From contig JAJYPA010000060.1 of assembly GCA_021795795.1 (NCBI GenBank), forward strand, positions 1-25,915: a DNA stretch of 25,915 nucleotides, in the 5' to 3' direction. The DNA is from Pseudomonadota bacterium. Lineage in GTDB: Bacteria; Pseudomonadota; Gammaproteobacteria; Halothiobacillales; Halothiobacillaceae. Below the pieces are notes generated by a model. It saw only the letters and a list, made by a program, of their open reading frames with translations, was not told the DNA's origin and ran no database searches. A program made the translations under genes and the position numbers. This document shows positions 1 to 11,863 of the stretch, piece after piece (position 1 is the first letter of the stretch; each line of letters opens with the position of its first letter).

Positions 1-77
1 TAAACCTCAAAACGGTTGTGCATACTATAATTGTGTAAACAGATATTTTCATCAAATAAATCAAGCAATAATTCCAT
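1..77 (-). CDS. 5' end of an unidentified gene running off the left edge
   Basis: An ATG at 77-75 opens a reading frame that stays open to the window edge, giving 25 residues that begin MELLLDLFDENICLHNYSM. A good ribosome binding site (GAGGA, about 7 nt before the ATG) sits in the 54-nt gap after the SbcC-like gene, so it is probably a further member of the same transcript. The stretch is AT-rich compared with its upstream neighbours. Nothing in 25 residues identifies the family. The start is supported by the Shine-Dalgarno match, but a chance open frame of this length cannot be excluded. Confidence 0.5.
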   Translation of the reverse strand, partial: MELLLDLFDENICLHNYSMHNRFEV

Positions 78-131
78 AGTTGTATCCTCGCTATCTGATA
101 TGTGTTAACAATACCACGTAATGAACAGGAA

Positions 132-2759
132 TCAGAGACTCCCGACGGACCGGGAGGGCACGCCCAAATCAGTCCAGTCTACTTCGTGGCAGGTGAGGAG
201 CAGGATTTGGTGTCGCTTGGCTGCATCATTCAGGATTCGCTTCATGAAATCGAGGCGGACCGCATCACTATGGGCCAGCACATCGTCCAGAATAATCAGC
301 GTTGGGCGCCCCACCTCTTTCAGAACGTCGGCATAAGCCAGACGCATAAGCAAGGCCACCTGCTCTCGCGCGCCAAAACTCAAGGCGGAGAACGGTGCCG
401 GCTCAATGCCCAACAAACCGCGCTCCCGAAGAATCTCTACAGGCTCCAGATCGGTCCCCAGCCGCAGGCGGGCACCCGGCGACCAGAGACGCAGGTAATG
501 GTCCACCCGGGCCTGTAAGGGCGCTTGCAGCTTTTGCAGAAGCGCATCGCGATGCCCTTCCAAGAGCCCGGATAGCAGTGCCAGGCCTTGCACACGAACC
601 TTGAATCGCTGCACCCACCGCTCTTTGGCTGAAAGCAGTGCCTCCTGCTCCGCCAGGCGTTCCTCCAGCCCCTGCGCTCCACTGACTTCCAGTTGCACCT
701 CCAAACGCCCCATGCGGTCGGCACGATCACGGTGTTTTTCTTCCGCGAATTTGGCGCTATTGGCGAACCTTTCGGCGTCCTGCTGCAAGATCTCCGGATC
801 TTCCAGCGCCAGTTGCTTACGCAAGCGATTTTGCTTCAAGAGATTGTCGCCCTGCGCCCTTTCCAGTGTGCGTTTTTCCACAATCCATTGAGGAAAAAGC
901 ACATCGGTTTCCTGGACCAGTGCTATTAGCTTATGCTGATTGCTTTCCAGCAGTTGAATTTCGCTGTTTAAACCCGCCTGCTCTTTTGCGCACTCATGAA
1001 AAAGAGCGGACTGGAGACTCCATGCGCGTTCCGCCGTTTCCCGCGCTTCTCTGGCTTCCTCCAGCGTAAGCGCAGACGCGGGCTCCGTCGGCAGGTTCGA
1101 TAATGATTCCGTTATCTCGTCAAGACGAGTTTTCCAGCCATCCACCTGCCGGGCTAACGTATCCACCCCTTCTGGTGCCATGGATTTGACCAGGAAAGCA
1201 TCTTGTTCCACCTGCGCACAATCTCTCTGGATAGCCGCCCACAAAATCTCGGCGGCCGAAAGCGAGTCCACATGGCCATCCGCCAATTTCATGGCGATCT
1301 GATGTTGTAATGCGTGCTGCTTCTGATCCAAGTCGGATAAGGCTTCATCGCCCGGGGAAATCTGGAGCATACCCACCCCGGGCATCTGAACCTGCACGGA
1401 TTTACGGACGGTCCATTCTCCAGAGCCTTCCACGACCGTATCCCCGATCTGCATTTGTACACCGGGATCGAGACGATAAATCATCTTTGTCGCCACATGC
1501 TCCAGGCGGATCTGGTTTTCACGGTACTCCCGATCCAATGTGCGCAGAGCCATCAGGTCCGATTCTTCCAAACGCTGTTGATTCAGACGGGTTTGCGTAT
1601 CCACCAAGCGGGTTTCGCATTGACGCGCTTGCGCCAAGGCTTCAATACCCTTGGCTAAATATCCACGTAAATTATCCGATTCTTGATACATGGCGCGGAT
1701 TTCATGCGCATTTCTGGACGACTGTTCCAGCGTTTTGGCAGACTCCCAGGCTGCTTTTGCCTGACTCTCCTCAACTCGCAACCGGTTCAGTCGCTCCGCA
1801 ATCGTTTCAGCCTCGATCTGGCGAGCGGCCAGCTTTTCCGCAATCTCCACCACTTCCTTTTCGGCGCTTTCCCGCTGCTTTTGGTGATTGTTCAGCAGTT
1901 CGACACGGCTGTGCAGCGCATCCAACTCATTTTCCAGCGATTTCAGGTCCGTTTTGCATTGCATGGCCGCCTTGAGCCGGCCCTGTATGGCTTCTGCCTG
2001 GGATCGCATCTGCATCCACGGCTTGTTCTGTACGTCCTGCCGATGGGCCGTTCGTAACAGACCGAGTTCATCCACCTGTTCCCGATAAGCACCGATCAAA
2101 CGGCGCGATTCCGCCACATTGGTTTGAAGGGCATCGATTTCGTTCAGGAGCGCCAAATACTCACCACGCGGCCTGCCGGTTGCCGTTTGCAGGTCTCCCA
2201 GTTGCCGGGCTACCGCACTAGCTACCGCATCGCCATACCGGCTACCCAAAGACTCCATGGATTCGGGAAGCGCCGCACGCAGATGATCTGCGGATGCGCG
2301 TACCGCATCCTCCAGTTCGTGGCCCTTGCCTTGCTCGATCCAGAGTACCCCTGGTATGCCCAACTGCTCATCCCGGATCCCGCCCTTGGCGGCCAGGGTA
2401 AACCCCATCAGGGCCGCCAACCGGTCTTCTGCATCTTCTCCCTGTAAAAACTGGTCGCCAATCTGCAAAGAGCAGGATTTTTTGGCCAGGAATTGTTTTT
2501 CCAGAATGCATTGCTGGTTTTGCCAAAGAAAAAGAATCCGCACCTTTGGGGCTGCGTTATGGACACCCCAGGTTGAAAGATCTTCCACCTTATTCGAGCG
2601 GTATCGCTCCAAAAAGGCGGCGCGAATGGCCCGGACCATGCTGCTTTTGCCAACTTCATTCGGGCCGACGAAGAGATTGATGCCTGGCTCCAGATTCTCG
2701 ATGAGCACAGGCTCCCGAAATCGCCTGATCTGTTCCATTTCAATACGCTGTATCTGCAT
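132..2759 (-). CDS. SbcC/Rad50-like coiled-coil ATPase without zinc hook
   Basis: Large SMC/Rad50-type ATPase of about 875 residues, expected to form the motor of a Mre11-Rad50-like complex with the nuclease encoded just upstream. The N-terminus has a Walker A (GPNEVGKSS, about residues 32-40). Two long heptad-rich segments (about 180-420 and 475-760) flank a short beta-rich, glycine-containing stretch (about 421-472). The C-terminus carries an ABC-type signature (SFGAREQ, about 794-800), a Walker B (LIILDD, about 821-826), a D-loop (AHSD) and a switch His (LTCHE). No CxxC pair exists anywhere in the coil, so the Rad50 zinc hook is absent. Walker B ends DD rather than DE, as I recall for YhaN-like proteins. 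ATG at 2759 is preferred over the GTG at 2762 because GGAG lies 7 nt before it; it overlaps the upstream stop as TGATG. Family assignment is firm; the biological role (repair or defence) is inferred. Confidence 0.85.
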   Translation of the reverse strand: MQIQRIEMEQIRRFREPVLIENLEPGINLFVGPNEVGKSSMVRAIRAAFLERYRSNKVEDLSTWGVHNAAPKVRILFLWQNQQCILEKQFLAKKSCSLQIGDQFLQGEDAEDRLAALMGFTLAAKGGIRDEQLGIPGVLWIEQGKGHELEDAVRASADHLRAALPESMESLGSRYGDAVASAVARQLGDLQTATGRPRGEYLALLNEIDALQTNVAESRRLIGAYREQVDELGLLRTAHRQDVQNKPWMQMRSQAEAIQGRLKAAMQCKTDLKSLENELDALHSRVELLNNHQKQRESAEKEVVEIAEKLAARQIEAETIAERLNRLRVEESQAKAAWESAKTLEQSSRNAHEIRAMYQESDNLRGYLAKGIEALAQARQCETRLVDTQTRLNQQRLEESDLMALRTLDREYRENQIRLEHVATKMIYRLDPGVQMQIGDTVVEGSGEWTVRKSVQVQMPGVGMLQISPGDEALSDLDQKQHALQHQIAMKLADGHVDSLSAAEILWAAIQRDCAQVEQDAFLVKSMAPEGVDTLARQVDGWKTRLDEITESLSNLPTEPASALTLEEAREARETAERAWSLQSALFHECAKEQAGLNSEIQLLESNQHKLIALVQETDVLFPQWIVEKRTLERAQGDNLLKQNRLRKQLALEDPEILQQDAERFANSAKFAEEKHRDRADRMGRLEVQLEVSGAQGLEERLAEQEALLSAKERWVQRFKVRVQGLALLSGLLEGHRDALLQKLQAPLQARVDHYLRLWSPGARLRLGTDLEPVEILRERGLLGIEPAPFSALSFGAREQVALLMRLAYADVLKEVGRPTLIILDDVLAHSDAVRLDFMKRILNDAAKRHQILLLTCHEVDWTDLGVPSRSVGSL

Positions 2760-3877
2760 CACGCGGCTCCATGCTGGCTGTGCAAAATATCGGCGAGAAT
2801 CACTAAGGCTTCCGTAGCGGCATCCTGCTGATCGGGGACGGCGCTCCGATCGCGCAGTTCGCTGATGACATCGGCCAGGTATCCATCGGCTTGCATGGCC
2901 GCCATGTCCGCATCCGTTGGCTGCAAGCGCACTTCCGTCAGATCATATTCCATCGCTCTAACTCGGGCAGAGGCGGCCGCCAGCCCATCCACCAAGCGGT
3001 GGCGGGCAGTGATATCGAGCACTCCAGACAGATTCAGCCGCACAACATGCTGCGCATCTAGTGTGGCCAAGCGTTCCAACAGGGCATCCACATCTTCGGC
3101 CAAGTGGAATTCCTGCGTCCAGCGTTCCCAACGGAATTGACCCACCCGCCTACGCTCGATGACCGGTTCTGCACCCGGTGTTGCAACCTGCACCAGAAGC
3201 ACATAGCCTGGATCGTTATCCACATAACGCTCCGGCTCCGGCGTACCCGAATACCAGGTGCGATCACTGATCTGTTTGCAGCCATGCCAATCACCCAGCG
3301 CCAGATAATCCAGCCGCGCCGTGGTTGCCCGGTCTGGAGCTATGGGGTTGGAAGAGTCGACACCCTCCGGCAGCACGCCTTGCACCGCACCGTGGGCCAC
3401 GCCAATGCGCAGCAGGCCAGGCGGCGTGTCCATGGCATCCAGCGATATGCTCAGGTCTTCCGAAGTCTGGCGCTGGGTCAGTGGTGCCGGGAGAATGGCG
3501 ACGCCCTGATCCGGCAATAACAGCGGCTCAGGAGTCAGCAATAGGTGGATATGATCGGTCACCACACCCAGGCGTTGCGCGCGCGTCCATATGCTCTCGG
3601 AAAGCGCGGCATCATGATTACCGGGCAGCAGACACCAATGGCCGGCAAAACCCTGCATCGCCAGAAAAAGGCGTCGGATAGTACGATCCGTAACGGTCTG
3701 GGCATCAAACACGTCACCCGCAACGATGATCAGATCTACTACTTCCGTAACCGCCAGTTGAGCAATGCGCTCCACAGTCGATGTCCGAGCCTCTGACAGA
3801 ATGACGGCATCTTCTGGGTCAAAGAAGGCATAGACCCTGCCGATTTGCCAATCCGCCGTGTGTAAGAATTTAGTCAC
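2759..3877 (-). CDS. SbcD/Mre11-like metallophosphoesterase nuclease
   Basis: Predicted two-metal DNA exo/endonuclease of about 372 residues, partner of the SbcC-like ATPase. Calcineurin-like motifs appear in order: HTADWQIG (6-13), GDVFD (54-58), GNHD (86-89), VAHG (160-163) and LGDWHG (194-199). In the first motif the usual His of DxH is a Gln (DWQ). This change is, from memory, common in a subgroup of COG0420 nucleases, so it need not mean inactivity. The GTG start at 3877 is chosen because the protein then begins directly with the first strand (MTKFLHTADW) and TTGGAG lies 9-10 nt upstream; an upstream in-frame start at 3904 adds nine unremarkable residues. It is separated from the preceding helical gene by about 150 nt, so it may have its own promoter, although I could not find a convincing one. 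The SbcD-like/SbcC-like pair is an operon. Confidence 0.85.
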   Translation of the reverse strand: MTKFLHTADWQIGRVYAFFDPEDAVILSEARTSTVERIAQLAVTEVVDLIIVAGDVFDAQTVTDRTIRRLFLAMQGFAGHWCLLPGNHDAALSESIWTRAQRLGVVTDHIHLLLTPEPLLLPDQGVAILPAPLTQRQTSEDLSISLDAMDTPPGLLRIGVAHGAVQGVLPEGVDSSNPIAPDRATTARLDYLALGDWHGCKQISDRTWYSGTPEPERYVDNDPGYVLLVQVATPGAEPVIERRRVGQFRWERWTQEFHLAEDVDALLERLATLDAQHVVRLNLSGVLDITARHRLVDGLAAASARVRAMEYDLTEVRLQPTDADMAAMQADGYLADVISELRDRSAVPDQQDAATEALVILADILHSQHGAA

Positions 3878-3901
3878 GCTTATCCACTCCAACAGACTGA
3901 T

Positions 3902-3917
3902 CAATAAATGTTTACAT
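3902..3917 (+). repeat. Possible left copy of a terminal-like repeat (CAATAAA-TGTTTACAT)
   Basis: TGTTTACAT at 3909-3917 is the exact inverse of ATGTAAACA at 25635-25643, and both have CAATAAA beside them on the plus strand (3902-3908 and 25642-25648). The pair would bound everything from the helical gene to the first recombinase. It is short and AT-rich, and tyrosine recombinases do not normally make such ends, so it may be chance. Confidence 0.2.
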
Positions 3918-4026
3918 GCTACTCCATCACATCGTGTAGCGAATATCTTATTCCGTTTAGCCTACCACCGACTCTAGATACCGCGACCGTTGTTGTAACT
4001 TCCTCCCGCCCCAAGGCACCATCTTG

Positions 4027-5430
4027 CTAAAAAGCAAAACGTGCCTTCGCATAGTTGTTTGTAAGTTCAACTGTCAGATTCTGTTGGACACTTGCCAGCC
4101 AGTCCTGGCTTTCGCCATCCATATCCTTCGCTCGCTCAAAGAGTAAATAGCGTGAAAGAGAGCTGTTCACTCTGCTTTTGAACTTTGTTACCGATGCATA
4201 CCACTCAGTATCTATTTCTTGCAACTGCACATCGAACCCAGAGACATGGGACTCTATGAACCCTTCTGGGGCGCATTCAAGCAGCCAACCGATCACGGCA
4301 TAGTCAATAACTGATAGCGCAGGTTGCATAAGGTTCTTGTCCTCATCCAATCCGAAACCCCATGCATCCCAGCGTTCATAGGCACGTTCCCAAAGAACAC
4401 AACGCTGCTCGGCCGATGCGTGACGACGGAACTCATCAAGGCAGATCGCAATTGTCTGTCTGCTCGAATCGTTACCATTTAACTCGATCGAATCCACATA
4501 GGCGCGAATGGCGGTAGGAGACATTTCGGCAAGCGCCTGACCTAACGGCTGCTGCATGGAGGGATAGCGAACTGGATAGCGGTTGAATGCTCGCATAATA
4601 CCGGGCCAATCGGTCTCGTCCTCGGCTGCAGCAATGAATAAGGTGCGCAAGGCATTTTGTTCTTCGGAAGAAAGTTCGCCCGGACGGCGGTTGGCGATTA
4701 AATCGAGTACGGAAAAGCGCGCTCGAGCAGATATAATTTCTGCCGCTACGTGAAGAGCATCAACAAGTCTTAAAGCACTCAATAGGCTCGTTACCTCTAA
4801 CCATGATGAACAGCCTGCATAAACAGATATGAGGCGGCGAGGTTCGATCGTCCAGAGCGCGCGGGCCGCTTGAGCGAACACAGCGTCCATATTCGGAAGT
4901 CGGAAAGCATCTACAATCTCTGCGAGCCTGGCCCAGTCTTCGTTTCTATCTGCGTCGAGCATGTTTTCGAGATGCTCGCGCTCCCAAAGTGGTGCTGCGG
5001 GGAGAATCTGCGCTTGGATCTGTCGTGATCCAAGAATGCGTTCGAAGGAGGCAATGAGGTTGTCGGGGCTCGGAAGAATATCTCGGATTGCATTCCATAG
5101 GTTGCCCTCCCTGTCCCAGATCGCCGCGACCGCAAGCGCGCCATAGAGGCGACGTGCGTCGGTGTCGTTGGCCTCACTCCATTCCCGAAGCGTCGAGATC
5201 AACCATCCAAAACGTCCCATGAGATCGTCGGCTATCACTGCCGGGACCTCCGAGGATTGTGGAACTGGGGCTAAAGTTCGGAGATCTTGCTCGGCAGCCT
5301 GCATCAGACTGACGATGTCGTCGAGGGGATTAGCTGACGCTGGGCTTACGATCACGGATTCCAACGCCGGCATTTTCCCAACACTGCCGTCCCATTTGGC
5401 CGTAAGACCTTTAAAAAAATCCGGAATCAC
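4027..5430 (-). CDS. Unrecognised all-helical protein, partner of the PLD-like gene
   Basis: About 467 residues with no motif I recognise. Composition is rich in Ala, Leu, Glu and Trp, with many amphipathic helices and almost no beta-like runs, which suggests a helical-repeat or scaffold fold. There is no signal peptide or membrane segment, and no Walker or nuclease motif. The chosen GTG at 5430 overlaps the upstream stop as GTGA, and a strong GGAGG lies 5 nt before it. The GTG one codon upstream (5433) would be only 2 nt from that site. The tight coupling says the product is made with, and probably works with, the VPA1262/PLD-like protein. Candidate roles are regulatory subunit, sensor or immunity partner; none is shown by the sequence. 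The gene is followed by a roughly 150-nt gap before the SbcD-like gene. Confidence 0.75.
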   Translation of the reverse strand: MIPDFFKGLTAKWDGSVGKMPALESVIVSPASANPLDDIVSLMQAAEQDLRTLAPVPQSSEVPAVIADDLMGRFGWLISTLREWSEANDTDARRLYGALAVAAIWDREGNLWNAIRDILPSPDNLIASFERILGSRQIQAQILPAAPLWEREHLENMLDADRNEDWARLAEIVDAFRLPNMDAVFAQAARALWTIEPRRLISVYAGCSSWLEVTSLLSALRLVDALHVAAEIISARARFSVLDLIANRRPGELSSEEQNALRTLFIAAAEDETDWPGIMRAFNRYPVRYPSMQQPLGQALAEMSPTAIRAYVDSIELNGNDSSRQTIAICLDEFRRHASAEQRCVLWERAYERWDAWGFGLDEDKNLMQPALSVIDYAVIGWLLECAPEGFIESHVSGFDVQLQEIDTEWYASVTKFKSRVNSSLSRYLLFERAKDMDGESQDWLASVQQNLTVELTNNYAKARFAF

Positions 5431-7118
5431 CACGACCTCCAGACAAGATGTTGCGGCTCAGTGAGTTCTCCCCACAGTTCCTCGAAAGCACCCGCGACAA
5501 GCGCGCTATTCGAGACACGCTGGAGGATGTGATGCGCCTTGCCGATGCTGTTGATCGAAGTTCCGAGAGACCATGCGGCGGGACCGGCTGGTAGGTTTGG
5601 AAAAATCAGAAATCGGTCGTGAAACGCCCAACCTTCAGGCCCGTATCGGGTTCGATATTCCAACTGAAGCCCTCGCAGATTACCGCAATCGTGAGTTAAA
5701 ACATCCCGCTGCCGTTCCGCAAAGGATTTTTTCTGTCCTGGCTGCTGAGAAGAGTTTGATGATGGTTTGCACGAACATTTAGATACCTCTCGGCCGTCCG
5801 TTAATGCCCGAAGTCGTGCTCCGAACGAGGGTGACCAGAACAGAGTCTGCAATAGGTCTTCTGCGGCCAGATACGGGTCCCATAAGTCAACGCCGCTCTC
5901 ACCATGTGCATTAATGAGAAAGCGAATATCTTCTATGGCTCGTGCGTGTTCAGCGTTGTGCACCGCAGAAGGTCGATACTGAACGAAGTTCCTCGTCTCT
6001 TCGAGTTGCCTCGCTTCTTCGAGAGCATTTCGCCGGGAGTGCCACCGGTCAGCGCTTGTTTCCCTGGAGGCACCTACAAATGTTGGTGGAGTAGCTTGAA
6101 AAAGCTGAATTCTCGCAGACGTGAAAGCACCCTCAGCATCGCGGCTAGTGAAGACCCGAGGTTCAGGGTCGACAATGTGTATATTGTATGCAATCTGGCT
6201 GAGTGTGGAGGTTGGTGCCGTTGCGGCGACCAAGATGCCCGTTTCTTCGTCCCAAACCTCCACCTCGACAGGTTTCTCGTGACTGTTAACAACTAAAGAA
6301 GTTGACTCTGTAAAAGATTCGGAGAATGCGGCGCCGGTCAGCGCGGCATCGGAACGCATTCGAGCGGCGGCTCGAAGGTTACGTGGAGGCACTGAGGGAT
6401 GCCACACAGCTTTTACCTCCATCGGCCCACCTTTTTTCGGAGCGACTATTTTGACAATGACCGCTGTCACCGGAATCTGGATCAAAATGTCCCCAAGAAA
6501 ATCCACCATGCCAGCCAACGCTATAGGCATATGAGTAGAAATAGCTGCTGACAACGCCTGAAGACGCCGACGATCATCGACAAAAGGTGAGAGTGCTGCT
6601 TTGTTCGGATCGCACAGACGTATCACATAGGAGCCGCTCCAGAAGTTGTTCTTTAGAAGCCTGTTGATCGGCACTTCCTGAGTTCCATTCGGGGCTACGA
6701 ACATTGGCGTTTCCACTTCCAATGGCCCTACCTCGAGTTGCTTGCCGCTAAGTGCCCAACCTTGTCCACTTTCGAAAGCAGCGAGCGTTTCGTTGAGGTC
6801 CTTGATCAAACAGCGAAACCGTGCGACTCCAAAGCTCCAATTTGGGAATCCATCCACGCGAATACGTTTCTCCGTGAGTATCTCATATCCACTACCCTCA
6901 GGGAGACCTTCCAGGTTCTCAACAATCGCGACAGAAAGTATATTAATCGGTGTTTGTCCTCGTGGCACACCAAAGACCTCATATACGCTTACGTGATTAT
7001 AGATGCCAAGCAGTCCCGGCCTAAGCAGGTCAACGAGAAGCCCGCCTACACTAGCGAAGTTCCAGCCAGTCACGGGGCGCGTATTAATTCGTGTTTGAGC
7101 GGTCATGGGTGGCGGCAT
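5427..7118 (-). CDS. VPA1262-like protein with C-terminal phospholipase-D-like motif
   Basis: About 563 residues. The last 150 residues look like a phospholipase D-superfamily domain: WDPYLAAEDLLQ (about 418-430) resembles the first half. HDRFLIF (from His500) plus LGTSINSIGK (518-527) match a variant HxR...GxSxN..GK active site, in which Arg replaces the classic HKD Lys. One such motif per chain would require dimerisation, as in Nuc-type nucleases. The N-terminal 400 residues are mixed alpha/beta with no motif I can name. From memory the motif and length fit proteins annotated as VPA1262 family, but I could not check this. The ATG at 7118 has AAGGAT upstream. The gene lies 59 nt after the SLATT-like gene, so it may be read through from the hsd operon. 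It is coupled to the helical gene by a 4-nt overlap. Defence function is inferred from context. Confidence 0.7.
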   Translation of the reverse strand: MPPPMTAQTRINTRPVTGWNFASVGGLLVDLLRPGLLGIYNHVSVYEVFGVPRGQTPINILSVAIVENLEGLPEGSGYEILTEKRIRVDGFPNWSFGVARFRCLIKDLNETLAAFESGQGWALSGKQLEVGPLEVETPMFVAPNGTQEVPINRLLKNNFWSGSYVIRLCDPNKAALSPFVDDRRRLQALSAAISTHMPIALAGMVDFLGDILIQIPVTAVIVKIVAPKKGGPMEVKAVWHPSVPPRNLRAAARMRSDAALTGAAFSESFTESTSLVVNSHEKPVEVEVWDEETGILVAATAPTSTLSQIAYNIHIVDPEPRVFTSRDAEGAFTSARIQLFQATPPTFVGASRETSADRWHSRRNALEEARQLEETRNFVQYRPSAVHNAEHARAIEDIRFLINAHGESGVDLWDPYLAAEDLLQTLFWSPSFGARLRALTDGREVSKCSCKPSSNSSQQPGQKKSFAERQRDVLTHDCGNLRGLQLEYRTRYGPEGWAFHDRFLIFPNLPAGPAAWSLGTSINSIGKAHHILQRVSNSALVAGAFEELWGELTEPQHLVWRSW

Positions 7119-7177
7119 TCCATAATCCTTTGTTTAAGTATGGTGGACCCATCAGTCAAGACAAAAAGTTGGTCCGT

Positions 7178-7386
7178 TTAAGCTAGTCCTGGCGTCATTC
7201 TACTCAACGTCGCGCCCGCCACAGCGGCAAGAATCGTCGACGGGATGCCCAGCCAGTAGTGACGGCGAACCCAAGTATCCTCGGCATTGAAATGGCTCTT
7301 GCTGGAATACGTCGCGTCTTCTTCGATCCGTTCGGCCTCGCACCGTAGGGCCGCAAGTTGCTTTTCTGGGTCAGTGCAGACGCTAC

Positions 7387-7390
<4 letters not shown>
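7178..7390 (-). CDS. Short SLATT-like membrane protein, apparently truncated
   Basis: A 70-residue product starting at an ATG that overlaps the hsdR stop as ATGA, with GAGGAAAG upstream. A charged N-terminal helix ([20 protein letters not shown]) is followed by [20 protein letters not shown] and one hydrophobic helix (about 47-63, [15 protein letters not shown]). This layout resembles SLATT-domain proteins (predicted two-helix membrane effectors of defence systems), which as I recall run well past this point with a second membrane helix and a cytoplasmic tail. Here a TAA ends the frame seven residues after the first helix, and no continuation appears in another frame before the next gene. It may therefore be a 3'-truncated remnant at a cassette junction, or a minimal one-helix protein. 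The longer upstream open frame is antisense-like extension inside hsdR and is rejected. Confidence 0.6.
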
Positions 7391-10604
<3,214 letters not shown>

Positions 10605-10605
<1 letters not shown>

Positions 10606-11369
10606 CAGCCTGCTGCCTCCATGTCATGTCCGGCGGCAGCTGCCGGGTCGGCGGTTTCATTGATACTGGCGCTGCGCGCAGCATTCAAGGCTTCCACATA
10701 CGCCTCGCGGTCGAGCTGATACAGCAAACGGCTGACCTCGATCGTCAGCGGCAGCACATCACCGCCCGGCAGTAAGAACTGTAGACTGGTCAAGCCCTCG
10801 TCATCGGATTCAACGGCCAGCCCCACATGCGCATCGATCAGTGCGTTGTTGTCAGCGAAACGCTCCCAAGGTTCGCGCGAACTGGCGGGGTCCAGTTGGG
10901 CATCCAGATAGGCCTTGTGCAGAAAAGCCACGATGGCATCGGCGGCGAGCACCGCCGACCGACGATGATGGATGGCCAACCGCTCCAGGTACGGGTCCTT
11001 GCCATGACTGGCCGGGCCGGCCTGATTACGCAGATCGTTGAGTGCGCCGGCTAGCTTATGGTGGCTGGAGACCAGCTTCTTGAACTTTTCGTCGCGGATG
11101 TCGCCCAGTTTCAACGCGCGCACGGCGGCGCTCAGCCAGTCGGACAGGCTAGGCGTTTCCTGCAAAGGCTTGAGCGGCGCCAGCGGCGTATGGAAGCTCT
11201 CGACAATGACCCGGCAGACCACCTCGACCATCGTCTTTGCGCAGTCGATGCAGGCATCGTTGTCCTGGTCGAGCGTCTGCTCCAGCGCTTCCAGATTCTG
11301 CTGCAGCATCGGCGCGTCACGCCAGTGGTTGCAGGCTTCGCGAATGCCGGGGCACCAGTCCGTAGTCAT
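10605..11369 (-). CDS. Abortive-infection-like protein (Abi_C type)
   Basis: A 254-residue soluble, mostly helical protein. The block [13 protein letters not shown] (113-125) followed by a helical run ([19 protein letters not shown]) matches the conserved C-terminal block of proteins annotated as abortive infection family (Abi_C). These are often found inside Type I restriction loci; the identification is from memory. Arg114 and His122 in that block are reminiscent of HEPN-type RNase residues, but the spacing is longer than the usual Rx4-6H. The ATG overlaps the PIN gene stop as ATGA, and its own stop overlaps the hsdR start by 1 nt, so it is translationally tied to hsdR. Likely role: a back-up or modulating factor of the restriction operon. 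There is no membrane segment. Confidence 0.7.
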
Positions 11370-11863
11370 GCCTGCGCACCCCCCAACACAAAGCGCGCCC
11401 GTTCCCGACGCAGCATCTCGTAAGGCGTCATGAAGCGCAGATTCAGGCCGATGCAGGCATTGGGAATCTTGATGCGCTTCACCGAGTTTGCGGGCACTTC
11501 GTGGGTGACCACTACATACCCATCCGCCAGGGCGTGTGCGATCAGGTAGTAGTCGGCCACCTGCAAGAAGGTGTTGATGGCCGCGGGTTCGTACTGTTGC
11601 TGCGTGGCCCAGACACTCACCGCGCCAAACTGGGCGGCAACCCCCGCCCCTGTCTTAACAAACAGCCCGTTGCCGTGGTCACGCATCCAGTCGGTCAACT
11701 CATCGCCGCCTGCGGCGATCTCATCGGCCACCTTGTCAATACTGAACACGCGACCCGCTTGATTGTTGTCGAGAAGCCACTCCCAGAAGGCGGGGCAGAA
11801 ATCCAGGCCGTAGTGCAGGTTCTTGGCCTGGATAAACACGTTGGCATCGAGCAGGTAGGTCAC
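11366..11863 (-). CDS. DUF4411-type PIN-domain protein, probable RNase toxin
   Basis: A 165-residue PIN-fold protein. It begins MTYLLDANVFIQA, with the first catalytic Asp at position 6. Further acidic residues fall where PIN domains have them: Asp47/Glu48, Asp104 (VADYYLIAHAL) and Glu122 (VVVTHE). Length and motifs fit the DUF4411 family. The GTG start at 11863 overlaps the upstream HTH/ImmA-IrrE gene as GTGA. An HTH/HExxH protein followed by a DUF4411 protein is a recurrent pair thought to be a toxin-antitoxin system, so this is the predicted toxin (a metal-dependent RNase). The acidic residues look intact. Target RNA is unknown. Confidence 0.8.
   Translation of the reverse strand: MTYLLDANVFIQAKNLHYGLDFCPAFWEWLLDNNQAGRVFSIDKVADEIAAGGDELTDWMRDHGNGLFVKTGAGVAAQFGAVSVWATQQQYEPAAINTFLQVADYYLIAHALADGYVVVTHEVPANSVKRIKIPNACIGLNLRFMTPYEMLRRERARFVLGGAQA

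Noticed and set aside
3878..4026. Promoter for the SbcD-like gene in the 149-nt gap
   Set aside because: No -35/-10 pair with acceptable spacing; only weak AT-rich boxes and a 5-bp inverted repeat (GCTAC/GTAGC).
7131..7159. Possible promoter TTGACT-17-TAAACA before the VPA1262-like gene
   Set aside because: The start of transcription would fall at or past the ribosome binding site of that gene, so it could not serve it well; read-through from the hsd operon is simpler.
7140..7176. Possible terminator (GGACC...GGTCC) after the SLATT-like gene
   Set aside because: Only 5 bp of stem with a loop of about 20 nt and no U-tract after it.
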